From positions 24,273 through 88,272 of the forward strand of contig NZ_QNUJ01000016.1 in the NCBI RefSeq assembly GCF_003574625.1: DNA of 64,000 nucleotides. Reading direction: 5' to 3'. Source of the stretch: Shinella zoogloeoides. Its GTDB lineage: Bacteria > Pseudomonadota > Alphaproteobacteria > Rhizobiales > Rhizobiaceae. The translations under genes and the position numbers were made by a program. Below are positions 45,741 to 56,839 of the stretch, one piece after another (within the stretch, counting starts at the first letter, position 1; every line of letters begins with the position of its first letter). The notes under the pieces are model-generated. The model was not told the origin of the DNA and ran no database searches. It worked only from the letters and a program-made list of their open reading frames with translations.

Positions 45741-46823
45741 ATGCTGGAACTGAGAAACATCGCGAAGGTGGCGGGGGCAGACACGCATATCCACCCGACC
45801 AACCTCGTGCTCGAGCGCGGCTCGCTGAACGTGCTGCTCGGCCCGACGCTGTCGGGCAAGACCTCGCTGATGCGCCTGATGGCCGGGCTCGACAAGCCGA
45901 CCTCCGGCTCCGTCTGGTTCGACGGCAAGGACGTGACGGGCGTGCGCGTGCAGGATCGCGGCGTCGCCATGGTCTACCAGCAGTTCATCAACTACCCGGC
46001 GATGACCGTCTACGAGAACATCGCCTCGCCGATGCGCATCAAGGGCGCCGATGCGGCGACCATCGATCGCGAGGTGCGCAAGGCGGCGGAGCTCCTGAAG
46101 CTGACGCCCTATCTCGACCGCACGCCGCTCAACCTTTCCGGCGGCCAGCAGCAGCGCACGGCGCTCGCCCGCGCCATCGTCAAGAATGCCAGTCTGGTGC
46201 TGCTCGACGAGCCGCTCGCCAATCTCGACTACAAGCTGCGCGAGGAGCTGCGGCTGGAGCTTCCGAAGATCTTTTCCGCTTCCGGCGCGATCTTCGTCTA
46301 TGCGACGACGGAGCCTTCCGAAGCGCTGCTTCTCGGCGGCAACACGGCGACGCTGTCGGAAGGGCGCATCACCCAGTTCGGCCGCACCATCGACGTCTAT
46401 CGCCGTCCGAACGACCTTCTGACCGCCCGTACCTTCGCCGATCCGCCGCTCAACACGATGCAGGTGCTGAAGAACGGCGGTCACTTCGAGCTCGGCGGCA
46501 AGCCGGTGCTGCCGGTGCCGGCGCATCTTTCCGCGCTGCCGGACGGTCCCTGCACCATCGCCTTCCAGCCGCATCATCTTTCGCTTTCCAGCCAGAGCCC
46601 GGCCTCCGCGAGCCTCCAGGCGCGCACGGCGATTTCGGAAATCGCGGGCTCGGAGAGCTTCATCCATATCGAATTCGAGGGTACCCGCTGGGTCATGCTC
46701 GCGCCTGGCATCCACGACATCGAGCCCGACGCGGTCGTCACCGTCCATGTCGACACGCGCCACCTGATGGCGTTCGGCGCGGATGGCAGGGCGATGGCCG
46801 AGCCGGCCGCCGCGGCGGCGTGA
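45741..46823 (+). CDS. glpS: Glycerol ABC importer ATP-binding protein GlpS
   Basis: The 360-residue CUT1-type ATPase has Walker A GPTLSGKTS at 34-42, Q-loop VYQQF, an intact signature LSGGQQQR at 132-139, Walker B LVLLDEP and D-loop ANLD. The switch (H-loop) histidine is missing: the position reads YATTEPSEA with Thr190. A TOBE-like C-terminal domain follows. It is partnered by GlpT, which has the histidine but a degenerate signature. Position after glpD matches the glycerol importer operon known from Rhizobium. Confidence 0.9.
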   Translation: MLELRNIAKVAGADTHIHPTNLVLERGSLNVLLGPTLSGKTSLMRLMAGLDKPTSGSVWFDGKDVTGVRVQDRGVAMVYQQFINYPAMTVYENIASPMRIKGADAATIDREVRKAAELLKLTPYLDRTPLNLSGGQQQRTALARAIVKNASLVLLDEPLANLDYKLREELRLELPKIFSASGAIFVYATTEPSEALLLGGNTATLSEGRITQFGRTIDVYRRPNDLLTARTFADPPLNTMQVLKNGGHFELGGKPVLPVPAHLSALPDGPCTIAFQPHHLSLSSQSPASASLQARTAISEIAGSESFIHIEFEGTRWVMLAPGIHDIEPDAVVTVHVDTRHLMAFGADGRAMAEPAAAAA

Positions 46824-46833
46824 GGAGAAGACC

Positions 46834-47904
46834 ATGGCACGCATCAACCTCGACCACATCCGCCATTCCTACGGCGAGAAGCCGAAGTCCGAAGCGGACT
46901 ATGCGCTGAAGGAAGTGCATCACGAGTGGAACGACGGCGGAGCCTATGCGCTGCTAGGCCCCTCGGGCTGCGGCAAGACCACGCTGCTCAACATCATCTC
47001 GGGCCTGTTGCAGCCATCCGAAGGCCGCATCTTGTTCGACGGCAAGGATGTGACCTACCTGTCGACGCAGGAGCGCAACATCGCGCAGGTCTTCCAGTTC
47101 CCGGTCATCTACGACACGATGACGGTCTACGACAATCTCGCCTTCCCGCTGCGCAACCGCGGCGTCGCCGAGCCGGACGTCGACCGGCGCGTGCGCGAGA
47201 TCCTGGAAATGATCGACCTTGCCGGCTGGGCGAAGAAGACGGCGCGCGGCCTTACCGCCGACCAGAAGCAGAAGATCTCCCTCGGCCGCGGCCTTGTGCG
47301 CAACGACGTCAATGCCATCCTCTTCGACGAGCCGCTGACGGTCATCGACCCGCATATGAAATGGGTGCTGCGCTCGCAGCTCAAGAAGCTGCACCGCCAG
47401 TTCGGCTTTACCATGGTTTATGTCACGCACGATCAGACCGAGGCGCTGACCTTCGCCGACAAGGTCGTCGTGATGTATGACGGCCAGATCGTGCAGATCG
47501 GCACGCCGGCCGAGCTCTTCGAAAAGCCGAGCCACACCTTCGTCGGCTATTTCATCGGTTCGCCGGGCATGAACGTCCTGCCGGCCGCCATCGACGGCGG
47601 CAGCGTCAAGGTCGGCGAGGAGACGATCACCCTCGGCTATTCGCCGGTGATCGCCGCCGGCGCGAAGACCGAGCTCGGCATCCGCCCGGAATTCATCTCG
47701 CTTTCCCGCGACGGCATGCCCGTCTCGATCAGCAAGGTCGAGGATATCGGCCGTCAGAAGATCGTGCGGGCGGAATTCGCCGGCAAGCCGATCGCCATCG
47801 TCGTGCCGGAGGACGGCGAGATCCCGGCCGATCCGCGCGTCACCTTCGACCCCGCCGCCATCAACATCTACGCCGATAGCTGGCGTGTCGGCAGGGAGGG
47901 CTGA
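46834..47904 (+). CDS. glpT: Glycerol ABC importer ATP-binding protein GlpT
   Basis: The 356-residue second ATPase has Walker A GPSGCGKTT at 42-50, Walker B AILFDEP and the switch histidine His199 in YVTHDQTEA. Its ABC signature is degenerate: GLTADQKQK at 139-147 instead of LSGGQ. A TOBE-like domain follows. It begins ten bases after glpS and the ATPases should form a heterodimer. This is not the E. coli GlpT antiporter, which is unrelated despite the shared name. Confidence 0.9.
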   Translation: MARINLDHIRHSYGEKPKSEADYALKEVHHEWNDGGAYALLGPSGCGKTTLLNIISGLLQPSEGRILFDGKDVTYLSTQERNIAQVFQFPVIYDTMTVYDNLAFPLRNRGVAEPDVDRRVREILEMIDLAGWAKKTARGLTADQKQKISLGRGLVRNDVNAILFDEPLTVIDPHMKWVLRSQLKKLHRQFGFTMVYVTHDQTEALTFADKVVVMYDGQIVQIGTPAELFEKPSHTFVGYFIGSPGMNVLPAAIDGGSVKVGEETITLGYSPVIAAGAKTELGIRPEFISLSRDGMPVSISKVEDIGRQKIVRAEFAGKPIAIVVPEDGEIPADPRVTFDPAAINIYADSWRVGREG

Positions 47905-47906
47905 CA

Positions 47907-48773
47907 ATGAACAAGACTTGGAACAACAAGGCCTGGTTCATGGTGCTGCCGATGCTGCTGCTGGTGGCCTTCTCGGCCATCGTGCCGCTGATGACCGTCG
48001 TGAACTATTCGGTGCAGGACACGTTCGGCAACAACGAGTTCTTCTGGAACGGCGTCGGCTGGTTCACGGACGTCCTTGAATCCGACCGCTTCTGGGAAGC
48101 GCTCGGCCGCAACCTGCTCTTTTCCGCGATCATCCTCGCCCTCGAGATCCCGCTCGGCATCCTGATCGCGCTCAACATGCCGAAGAAGGGCCTCGGCGTG
48201 CCGGTCTGCCTCGTCCTGATGGCGCTGCCGCTGCTCATTCCGTGGAACGTCGTCGGCACGATCTGGCAGGTCTTCGGCCGCGTCGACATCGGCCTGCTCG
48301 GCCGCGTGCTCGACGGGCTCGGCTTCAGCTACAATTACGTGAACAACGTCTTCGACGCCTGGGTCACGCTGATCGTCATGGACGTCTGGCACTGGACGAG
48401 CCTCGTCGTGCTGCTGTGCTATGCCGGCCTCGTCTCGATCCCGGAGGCTTATTACCAGGCCGCCAAGATCGACGGCGCCTCGCGCTGGGCGGTGTTCCGC
48501 TACATCCAGCTTCCGAAGATGAAGCGCGTGCTGCTCATCGCCTTCCTGCTGCGTTTCATGGACAGCTTCATGATCTATACCGAGCCCTTCGTCGTCACCG
48601 GCGGCGGCCCGGGCAACTCGACCACGTTCCTTTCGATCGACCTCGTCAAGATGGCGATCGGCCAGTTCGACCTTGGCCCGGCCGCGGCCATGTCCATCAT
48701 CTACTTCCTGATCATCCTGCTGCTGTCGTGGATCTTCTACACGGTCATGACCAGCAGTGACGAACAGGCGTGA
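47907..48773 (+). CDS. glpP: Glycerol ABC importer permease GlpP
   Basis: The 288-residue inner-membrane permease has about six hydrophobic segments, including an N-terminal one (WFMVLPMLLLVAFSAIVPLM), and the EAA coupling-helix motif EAYYQAAKIDGASRWAVFRYIQLP, which contacts an ATPase. It is a MalF-type member of the CUT1 transporters. It begins two bases after the glpT stop. With GlpQ it forms the glycerol channel. Confidence 0.92.
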   Translation: MNKTWNNKAWFMVLPMLLLVAFSAIVPLMTVVNYSVQDTFGNNEFFWNGVGWFTDVLESDRFWEALGRNLLFSAIILALEIPLGILIALNMPKKGLGVPVCLVLMALPLLIPWNVVGTIWQVFGRVDIGLLGRVLDGLGFSYNYVNNVFDAWVTLIVMDVWHWTSLVVLLCYAGLVSIPEAYYQAAKIDGASRWAVFRYIQLPKMKRVLLIAFLLRFMDSFMIYTEPFVVTGGGPGNSTTFLSIDLVKMAIGQFDLGPAAAMSIIYFLIILLLSWIFYTVMTSSDEQA

Positions 48774-48784
48774 GGGAGGAAACC

Positions 48785-49666
48785 ATGACCTCACAGGCAA
48801 CCACCGCAAGCACCATCGGAACGAGCGTTGCGAGCAGCGCCGGCGCAAGAGCCGGCGCCGGCAGCAAGCGCAGCTTCTCCTGGATCGTGCCCACCATCTA
48901 CATCGTCTTCCTGATGCTGCCGATCTACTGGCTCGTCAACATGAGCTTCAAGACGAACACCGAGATCACCGGCGTCTTCTCGCTGTGGCCGGCGAACCCG
49001 ACGCTGCGCAACTATGCCGTCATCTTCACCGATCCGGCCTGGTATTCCGGCTATATCAACTCGATCATCTATGTGGTCCTGAACACGATCATCTCGATCG
49101 CGGTGGCGCTGCCGGCGGCCTATGCCTTCTCGCGCTACCGCTTCCTCGGCGACAAACACCTGTTCTTCTGGCTCCTGACCAACCGCATGGCGCCGCCGGC
49201 CGTCTTCGCGCTGCCGTTCTTCCAGCTCTATTCGGCCTTCGGCCTGATCGACACGCATATTGCCGTCGCCATCGCGCATTGCCTGTTCAACGTGCCGCTC
49301 GCCGTCTGGATCCTGGAAGGCTTCATGTCGGGCGTGCCGAAGGAGATCGACGAGACCGCCTATATCGACGGCTATTCCTTCCCGCGCTTCTTCACGAAGA
49401 TCTTCGTGCCGCTGATCGCCTCGGGCATCGGGGTGGCCGCCTTCTTCTGCTTCATGTTCTCCTGGGTCGAGCTGCTGATCGCCCGCACGCTGACGACGAC
49501 GGACGCCAAGCCCATCGCCGCCACGATGACGCGCACGGTCTCGGCCTCCGGCATGGACTGGGGCGTGCTGGCCGCGGCCGGCGTGCTGACCATCATTCCC
49601 GGCGCGCTCGTGATCTATTTCGTCCGCAACTACATCGCCAAGGGCTTTGCCCTTGGCCGCGTCTGA
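48785..49666 (+). CDS. glpQ: Glycerol ABC importer permease GlpQ
   Basis: The 293-residue MalG-type permease has an Ala/Ser/Gly-rich N-terminal tail, six membrane segments starting at SWIVPTIYIVFLMLPIYWLV, and the EAA motif EIDETAYIDGYSFPRFFTKIFVP. The ATG at 48785 is preceded by GGGAGGAAA; an in-frame GTG five codons earlier lies in the glpP stop region. It is 11 bases after glpP. The name again differs from the E. coli phosphodiesterase GlpQ. Confidence 0.92.
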   Translation: MTSQATTASTIGTSVASSAGARAGAGSKRSFSWIVPTIYIVFLMLPIYWLVNMSFKTNTEITGVFSLWPANPTLRNYAVIFTDPAWYSGYINSIIYVVLNTIISIAVALPAAYAFSRYRFLGDKHLFFWLLTNRMAPPAVFALPFFQLYSAFGLIDTHIAVAIAHCLFNVPLAVWILEGFMSGVPKEIDETAYIDGYSFPRFFTKIFVPLIASGIGVAAFFCFMFSWVELLIARTLTTTDAKPIAATMTRTVSASGMDWGVLAAAGVLTIIPGALVIYFVRNYIAKGFALGRV

Positions 49667-49679
49667 GGGGGAGGGGCCG

Positions 49680-50099
49680 ATGGCTGCCGTCGCCAACCGC
49701 AACAATCGCTGGCCCGTGGCGCTCGCCGTGGTGCTCGCCATCTATGCCGCCGCCACGGGCCTGCTCGTCACGGTGCTGCCGGTCAAGGACGGCGCGCGCG
49801 ACTGGTTCGCCCCGCTCGTTCCGGGCGGCTGGATGGCCTGGTCGTTCCCGACGGCCATGTTCTTCCTGACCATCTTCCTGCTGATCGCGCTGATGGCGGT
49901 CTGGGAATATGCCCGGCCGGGCGGTGCCCCGCGCGTCGGCATCCTGCGCTTCGAGACGACGCGCGGCGACCGATTGTTCGTGTCGCTGCTCGGCTCGGCG
50001 TTCATTCAACTCGCATGGCTGGGCCTCGTCGGCTCCAGTCTGTGGTGGGCTCTCGCCTTGTCCGTGGTCTACGCCATCGGCGTTTTCCGCTTCGTCTAG
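49680..50099 (+). CDS. glpU: DUF2160 membrane protein of the glycerol operon (GlpU)
   Basis: The 139-residue protein has four likely membrane segments (VALAVVLAIYAAATGLLVTVLP, MAWSFPTAMFFLTIFLLIALMAVW, FIQLAWLGLVGSSLWWALAL, then VVYAIGVFRFV) and matches DUF2160, a family found almost only in glycerol importer operons. Its role is unknown; it may be an extra subunit of the importer. It begins 13 bases after glpQ and is followed by a hairpin and glpV. The symbol follows the rhizobial operon glpSTPQUV. Confidence 0.82.
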   Translation: MAAVANRNNRWPVALAVVLAIYAAATGLLVTVLPVKDGARDWFAPLVPGGWMAWSFPTAMFFLTIFLLIALMAVWEYARPGGAPRVGILRFETTRGDRLFVSLLGSAFIQLAWLGLVGSSLWWALALSVVYAIGVFRFV

Positions 50100-50112
50100 G
50101 CACCCGGAATGG

Positions 50113-50139
50113 AGGCCCCGGGGAGACACGAGGGGGCCT
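50113..50139 (+). other. mRNA stem-loop before glpV
   Basis: AGGCCCC at 50113-50119 pairs with GGGGCCT at 50133-50139 around 13 bases. It lies between the permease genes and the binding-protein gene. No T-run follows, so it is more likely an mRNA-stabilising element that raises binding-protein levels than a terminator. Confidence 0.5.
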
Positions 50140-50175
50140 TCGCACTGCAATCGCAAACCCCAAGGGAGGACTAAA

Positions 50176-51897
<1,722 letters not shown>

Positions 51898-51905
51898 CAA
51901 GGCTT

Positions 51906-51980
51906 GCGGGCGGCACGCCGCCCGCGGCCATCGTCATCCGATCCCCTTTGCCCGCGTGCCGCAAGGTGCGCGGGCCTTTT
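51906..51980 (+). terminator. Double hairpin ending the glp operon
   Basis: A first GC-rich palindrome GCGGGCGGC/GCCGCCCGC lies at 51906-51925. A second stem GCCCGCG at 51950-51956 pairs with CGCGGGC at 51969-51975 and is followed by CTTTTCG. The second looks like the intrinsic terminator. Confidence 0.75.
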
Positions 51981-51992
51981 CGTCCGCGAAGC

Positions 51993-52006
51993 GTACCGAT
52001 TGGTAC
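51993..52006. promoter_or_regulatory. TetR-like palindrome upstream of lysC
   Basis: GTACCGATTGGTAC is a palindrome with GTACC/GGTAC arms around GATT, of the size TetR-family operators often have. It is 104 bases before lysC. No TetR gene is in the window. Confidence 0.3.
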
Positions 52007-52035
52007 AGTTTGCGGAAACCATGCATTGCGCTGTG

Positions 52036-52060
52036 CGGGGTCTTCCGCTAAGAGACCCCG
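52036..52060 (+). other. Leader hairpin upstream of lysC
   Basis: CGGGGTCT at 52036-52043 and AGACCCCG at 52053-52060 make an 8-bp stem with a nine-base loop, 50 bases before the lysC start. No riboswitch consensus (lysine type) is apparent, and no T-run follows. Confidence 0.4.
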
Positions 52061-52109
52061 CGGTTTCTCCCGCGCGCTCGCGCGATATCTGGAATAGCGG
52101 TACACACAC

Positions 52110-53384
52110 ATGGCACGCATCGTGATGAAATTCGGCGGAACGTCCGTCGCTGACCTCGACCGTATCCACAATGTGGCCCGCCATGTGAAACGCGAGGTCG
52201 ATGCCGGCCACGAGGTCGCCGTCGTGGTCTCGGCCATGTCCGGCAAGACCAACGAGCTCGTCGCCTGGGTGCAGAACATGCCGAAGGTCACGGGTGCGTC
52301 CTCGCCCTTCTACGATGCGCGCGAATACGACGCCATCGTCGCCTCGGGTGAACTCGTCACCGCCGGGCTTCTGGCCGTCGCGCTCCAGTCGATGGGCATC
52401 AATGCCCGCTCCTGGCAGGGCTGGCAGATCCCGATCCGCACCGACAACGCCCACGGCGCCGCCCGCATCCTCGACATCGACGGTGCGGAAATGGTTCGCC
52501 GCATGGGCGAGGGCCAGGTCGCGGTCGTCGCCGGCTTCCAGGGCCTCGGCCCGGACAACCGCGTCGCCACGCTCGGCCGCGGTGGCTCGGACACATCGGC
52601 CGTCGCCATCGCCGCCGCCGTCAAGGCGGACCGCTGCGACATCTATACCGATGTCGACGGCGTCTACACGACCGACCCGCGCATCGAGCCGAAGGCCCGC
52701 CGCCTGAAGAAGATCGCCTTCGAGGAAATGCTCGAAATGGCTTCGCTCGGCGCCAAGGTGCTGCAGGTGCGCTCGGTCGAGCTTGCCATGGTGCACAAGG
52801 TCCGCACCTTCGTTCGCTCCTCTTTCGAGGATCCCGATGCACCGGGCATGGGCGATCTTCTGAACCCGCCCGGTACGCTGATTTGTGATGAGGATGAGAT
52901 CGTGGAACAGGAAGTCGTAACGGGCATTGCCTATGCCAAGGATGAAGCGCAGATCTCGCTCCGCCGCGTCGCCGACCGGCCGGGCGTTTCGGCCGCGATC
53001 TTCGGCCCGCTGGCCGAGTCCCATATCAATGTCGACATGATCGTCCAGAACATTTCCGAGGACGGCTCGAAGACCGACATGACCTTCACCGTTCCCTCCG
53101 GCGACATGGAGAAGGCGATCAAGGTTCTAGAAGGCGCCAAGGAGACCGTGGGCTTCGACGTGATCCAGCACGAGACGGGCCTCGTGAAGGTCTCGGTCAT
53201 CGGCATCGGCATGCGCAGCCATGCGGGCGTTGCCGCCTCCGCCTTCCGTGCGCTTGCCGAGAAGGGCATCAACATCAAGGCGATCACCACCTCCGAGATC
53301 AAGATTTCCATCCTGATCGACGGCCCCTATGCCGAACTCGCCGTTCGGACTTTGCATTCCGTCTACGGTCTCGATAAGAAGTAA
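52110..53384 (+). CDS. lysC: Aspartate kinase
   Basis: LysC phosphorylates aspartate, the first step toward lysine, threonine and methionine. The 424-residue protein begins [19 protein letters not shown] (ATP site), has the aspartate-binding region [16 protein letters not shown], and ends in two ACT domains (about 265-424) that carry feedback control. The ATG at 52110 is the conserved start. ptsP follows 83 bases later on the same strand, an arrangement seen in many rhizobia. Confidence 0.97.
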   Translation: MARIVMKFGGTSVADLDRIHNVARHVKREVDAGHEVAVVVSAMSGKTNELVAWVQNMPKVTGASSPFYDAREYDAIVASGELVTAGLLAVALQSMGINARSWQGWQIPIRTDNAHGAARILDIDGAEMVRRMGEGQVAVVAGFQGLGPDNRVATLGRGGSDTSAVAIAAAVKADRCDIYTDVDGVYTTDPRIEPKARRLKKIAFEEMLEMASLGAKVLQVRSVELAMVHKVRTFVRSSFEDPDAPGMGDLLNPPGTLICDEDEIVEQEVVTGIAYAKDEAQISLRRVADRPGVSAAIFGPLAESHINVDMIVQNISEDGSKTDMTFTVPSGDMEKAIKVLEGAKETVGFDVIQHETGLVKVSVIGIGMRSHAGVAASAFRALAEKGINIKAITTSEIKISILIDGPYAELAVRTLHSVYGLDKK

Positions 53385-53467
53385 GAACCGGCCGACTCGG
53401 CGCCGATCTTTGATCGCCGGCCCCGGGTGCGCCGGCGGGTAACGACATTTTCGGGAGACGCCACGCG

Positions 53468-55735
53468 ATGAGAGACCTCTCCGCGGGTCCGCGCGTTCTT
53501 CTCAAGCGGCTGCGCGAACTGATGGCGGAGCCGCTCGAGCCGCAGGAGCGCCTTGACCAGATCGTGCGCCAGATCGCGCAGAACATGGTCGCGGAGGTGT
53601 GTTCCGTCTATGTGCTGCGCTCCGACGGCGTCCTCGAACTCTATGCCACCGAAGGCCTCAATCCCGGCGCCGTGCACCTTGCCCAGCTCAAGATGGGCCA
53701 GGGCCTCGTCGGCACCATCGCGGCCTCCGCGCGGCCGTTGAACCTTTCCGACGCCCAGTCGCACCCCGCCTTCACCTATCTGCCGGAAACGGGCGAGGAG
53801 ATCTATCACTCCTTCCTCGGTGTTCCGATCCTGCGCACCGGCCGGGCGCTCGGCGTTCTCGTCGTGCAGAACAAGGCGAGCCGGACCTACCGCGAAGACG
53901 AGGTCGAGGCGCTCGAGACGACGGCGATGGTGATCGCCGAGATGGTGGCGACGGGCGAGCTGAAGAAGCTCACCAAGCCCGGTCTCGAGCTCGACCTTTC
54001 CCGCCCCGTGGGCATCGAAGGTTCGAGCTTCGGCGAAGGCATCGGCCTCGGCTATGTCGTGCTGCACGAGCCGCGCATCGTCGTCACGAACCTTCTCAAC
54101 GAGGATTCCGAGCATGAGCTCGGCCGGCTTGCCGAGGCGCTCGGTTCGCTGCGCATCTCCATCGACGACATGCTGTCGCGCCGCGAGATTTCCATGGAGG
54201 GCGAGCACCGTGAGGTGCTGGAGACCTACCGCATGTTCGCCCATGACCGCGGCTGGGTGAGGAAGCTCGAAGAGGCGATCCGCAACGGCCTGACGGCGGA
54301 AGCGGCGGTCGAGCGCGTACAGAGCGAGACCAAGGCGCGCATGATCCGCCTGACGGATCCTTATCTGCGCGAGCGCATGCACGATTTCGACGATCTTGCG
54401 AACCGTCTCCTGCGCCAGCTCACCGGCTATGGCGCCAAGCTTTCGGCGAGCAGCTTCCCCAACGACGCGATCGTCGTCGCGCGCGCCATGGGCGCTGCCG
54501 AACTGCTCGACTATCCGCGCGAGAACGTGCGCGGCCTCGTGCTGGAGGAAGGCGCGGTGACGAGCCATGTGGTGATCGTCGCGCGGGCCATGGGTATTCC
54601 GGTCGTCGGCCAGGCGGCCGGTGCGGTGGCGCTTGCGGAAAACGGCGATCCCATCATCATCGACGGGGACGACGGCCGGGTGCATCTGCGGCCCCTTCCC
54701 GATCTTCAGCGTTCCTACGAGGAGAAGGTGCGGTTCCGCGCCCGCCGGCAGGAACAGTACCGGGCGCTGCGGGCCGTCGAGCCGGTCACGAAGGACGGCT
54801 GCGAGATCAATCTCCAGATGAATGCCGGCCTTCTGGTCGACCTGCCGCATCTCAACGAATCGGGCGCATCCGGCATCGGCCTCTTCCGCACCGAGCTCCA
54901 GTTCATGATCGCCTCGACCATGCCGAAGGCGGAAGAGCAGGAAGCCTTTTACCGCAATGTGTTGAAGCATGCGGGCGGACGCCCGGTCACCTTCCGCACG
55001 CTCGATATCGGTGGCGACAAGGTCGTGCCCTATTTCCGCGCGGCGGAGGAAGAGAACCCGGCGCTCGGCTGGCGCGCCATCCGCCTGTCGCTCGACCGGC
55101 CGGGCCTTCTGCGCACCCAGCTTCGCGCCATGCTGCGGGCGACGGCCGGGGCCGATCTCCGGCTGATGCTGCCGATGGTGACGGAGGTTTCCGAGCTCCG
55201 CGAGGTCCGCGATCTCCTGCAGAAGGAGATTCAGCGCCAGTCGAAGCTCGGCGAGCAACTGCCGAAGAAGCTGCAGTTCGGCGCCATGCTGGAAGTGCCG
55301 TCGCTGCTCTGGCAGCTCGACGAGCTGATGGCGGAGGTCGATTTCGTTTCGGTCGGCTCGAACGATCTCTTCCAGTTCGCCATGGCGGTGGACCGGGGCA
55401 ACGCCCGCGTCTCCGACCGTTTCGATACGCTCGGCCGGCCGTTCCTGCGCATCCTGCGCGACATCGTGCGCGCCGGCATCCGCAACGATACGTCCGTGAC
55501 GCTCTGCGGCGAGATGGCGAGCAAGCCGATTTCCGCCATGGCGCTGCTCGGCATCGGCTTCCGTTCGGTCTCCATGTCGCCGGCGGCGATCGGGCCGGTG
55601 AAGTCGATGCTGCTGGCGCTCGACGCGGGCAAGCTGGAGGCGGTGCTGACGCCGGCGATCGACGACTTGAAGCCGACGGCTTCCATCCGCCAGATTCTCA
55701 CCGACTTTGCGGCCGAGAACGGCATTCCGCTTTAA
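53468..55735 (+). CDS. ptsP: Phosphoenolpyruvate-protein phosphotransferase PtsP (EI-Ntr)
   Basis: PtsP is the first enzyme of the nitrogen-related PTS and passes phosphate from PEP to NPr and EIIA-Ntr. The 755-residue protein has an N-terminal GAF domain (to about residue 160), the EI domain with active His367 in GAVTSHVVIVARAMGIP, and the PEP-binding C-terminal domain with DIGGDKVVPYF, SVGSNDLFQFAMAVDRGN and the catalytic cysteine in TLCGEMAS. The GAF domain probably senses nitrogen status (2-oxoglutarate and glutamine in related proteins). No NPr is fused. Confidence 0.96.
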   Translation: MRDLSAGPRVLLKRLRELMAEPLEPQERLDQIVRQIAQNMVAEVCSVYVLRSDGVLELYATEGLNPGAVHLAQLKMGQGLVGTIAASARPLNLSDAQSHPAFTYLPETGEEIYHSFLGVPILRTGRALGVLVVQNKASRTYREDEVEALETTAMVIAEMVATGELKKLTKPGLELDLSRPVGIEGSSFGEGIGLGYVVLHEPRIVVTNLLNEDSEHELGRLAEALGSLRISIDDMLSRREISMEGEHREVLETYRMFAHDRGWVRKLEEAIRNGLTAEAAVERVQSETKARMIRLTDPYLRERMHDFDDLANRLLRQLTGYGAKLSASSFPNDAIVVARAMGAAELLDYPRENVRGLVLEEGAVTSHVVIVARAMGIPVVGQAAGAVALAENGDPIIIDGDDGRVHLRPLPDLQRSYEEKVRFRARRQEQYRALRAVEPVTKDGCEINLQMNAGLLVDLPHLNESGASGIGLFRTELQFMIASTMPKAEEQEAFYRNVLKHAGGRPVTFRTLDIGGDKVVPYFRAAEEENPALGWRAIRLSLDRPGLLRTQLRAMLRATAGADLRLMLPMVTEVSELREVRDLLQKEIQRQSKLGEQLPKKLQFGAMLEVPSLLWQLDELMAEVDFVSVGSNDLFQFAMAVDRGNARVSDRFDTLGRPFLRILRDIVRAGIRNDTSVTLCGEMASKPISAMALLGIGFRSVSMSPAAIGPVKSMLLALDAGKLEAVLTPAIDDLKPTASIRQILTDFAAENGIPL

Positions 55736-55756
55736 AGACCTGACTGGAGTTGAACG

Positions 55757-56839
55757 GTGGCGAAGCTTCCCGTTGAAAAGATGCGCGAACTTGAACGCCG
55801 TTTCGGCGAGATCGAGGCGCGCATGTCGGCGGGGCCGGATTCGGAGACCTATGTGCGTCTCGCCTCGGAATATTCCGAGCTTCAGCCCGTCGTCGCGAAG
55901 GTGCGCGAATACGAGAAGGTGAATGGCGAGATCGCCGACCTGGAGGTGCTGCTCGCCGACAAGGCGACGGACCGCGAGATGCGCGATCTTGCGGAAATGG
56001 AACTGCCGGACCTGAAGGAGCGGCTCGAAGGCCTGGAAAAGGAGATGCAGATACTGCTTCTCCCCAAAGATGCGGCCGACGAGAAGAGCGCGATCCTCGA
56101 AATCCGCGCCGGCACGGGCGGCTCCGAAGCGGCGCTGTTCGCCGGCGATCTCTTCCGCATGTACGAGCGTTACGCCGCCGCGCATGGCTGGAAGGTGGAG
56201 GTCATCTCCTCCAGCGAAGGCGAGGCCGGCGGCTTCAAGGAAATCATCGCGACGATCACCGGACGTGGCGTCTTCGCCAAGCTGAAGTTCGAATCGGGCG
56301 TGCACCGCGTTCAGCGCGTGCCGGAGACGGAGGCGAGCGGGCGTATCCACACTTCCGCCGCCACGGTCGCCGTTCTGCCGGAAGCCGAGGAGATCGACAT
56401 CGAAATCCGGCCGGAAGACATCCGCATCGACACGATGCGATCTTCCGGTGCCGGCGGCCAGCACGTCAACACGACGGACTCGGCGGTGCGCATCACCCAC
56501 CTGCCGACGGGCCTCGTCGTGACGAGCTCGGAAAAGTCGCAGCACCAGAACCGCGCCAAGGCCATGCAGATCCTGCGTTCGCGGCTCTACGACATGGAGC
56601 GCCAGCGCGCCGACAGCGAGCGTTCGGCCGACCGCAAGAGCCAGGTCGGCTCGGGCGACCGTTCCGAGCGCATCCGCACCTATAATTTTCCGCAGGGCCG
56701 CGTCACGGACCACCGCATCAACCTGACGCTCTACAAGCTCGACCGGATGATGATCGGCGAAATCGACGAAGTGGTCGATGCGCTGCTGGCGGACTATCAG
56801 GCCGGTCAGCTGGCGCAGCTCGGCGAACAGGGCCGATGA
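55757..56839 (+). CDS. prfA: Peptide chain release factor 1
   Basis: RF1 reads UAA and UAG stop codons and hydrolyses peptidyl-tRNA. The 360-residue protein has the GGQ catalytic motif at 233-235 ([18 protein letters not shown]) and the codon-recognition PxT site as PET at 189-191 in [14 protein letters not shown]. It starts with GTG at 55757. It lies 21 bases after ptsP and overlaps prmC, the methylase of its own GGQ glutamine, by four bases. Confidence 0.97.
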   Translation: MAKLPVEKMRELERRFGEIEARMSAGPDSETYVRLASEYSELQPVVAKVREYEKVNGEIADLEVLLADKATDREMRDLAEMELPDLKERLEGLEKEMQILLLPKDAADEKSAILEIRAGTGGSEAALFAGDLFRMYERYAAAHGWKVEVISSSEGEAGGFKEIIATITGRGVFAKLKFESGVHRVQRVPETEASGRIHTSAATVAVLPEAEEIDIEIRPEDIRIDTMRSSGAGGQHVNTTDSAVRITHLPTGLVVTSSEKSQHQNRAKAMQILRSRLYDMERQRADSERSADRKSQVGSGDRSERIRTYNFPQGRVTDHRINLTLYKLDRMMIGEIDEVVDALLADYQAGQLAQLGEQGR

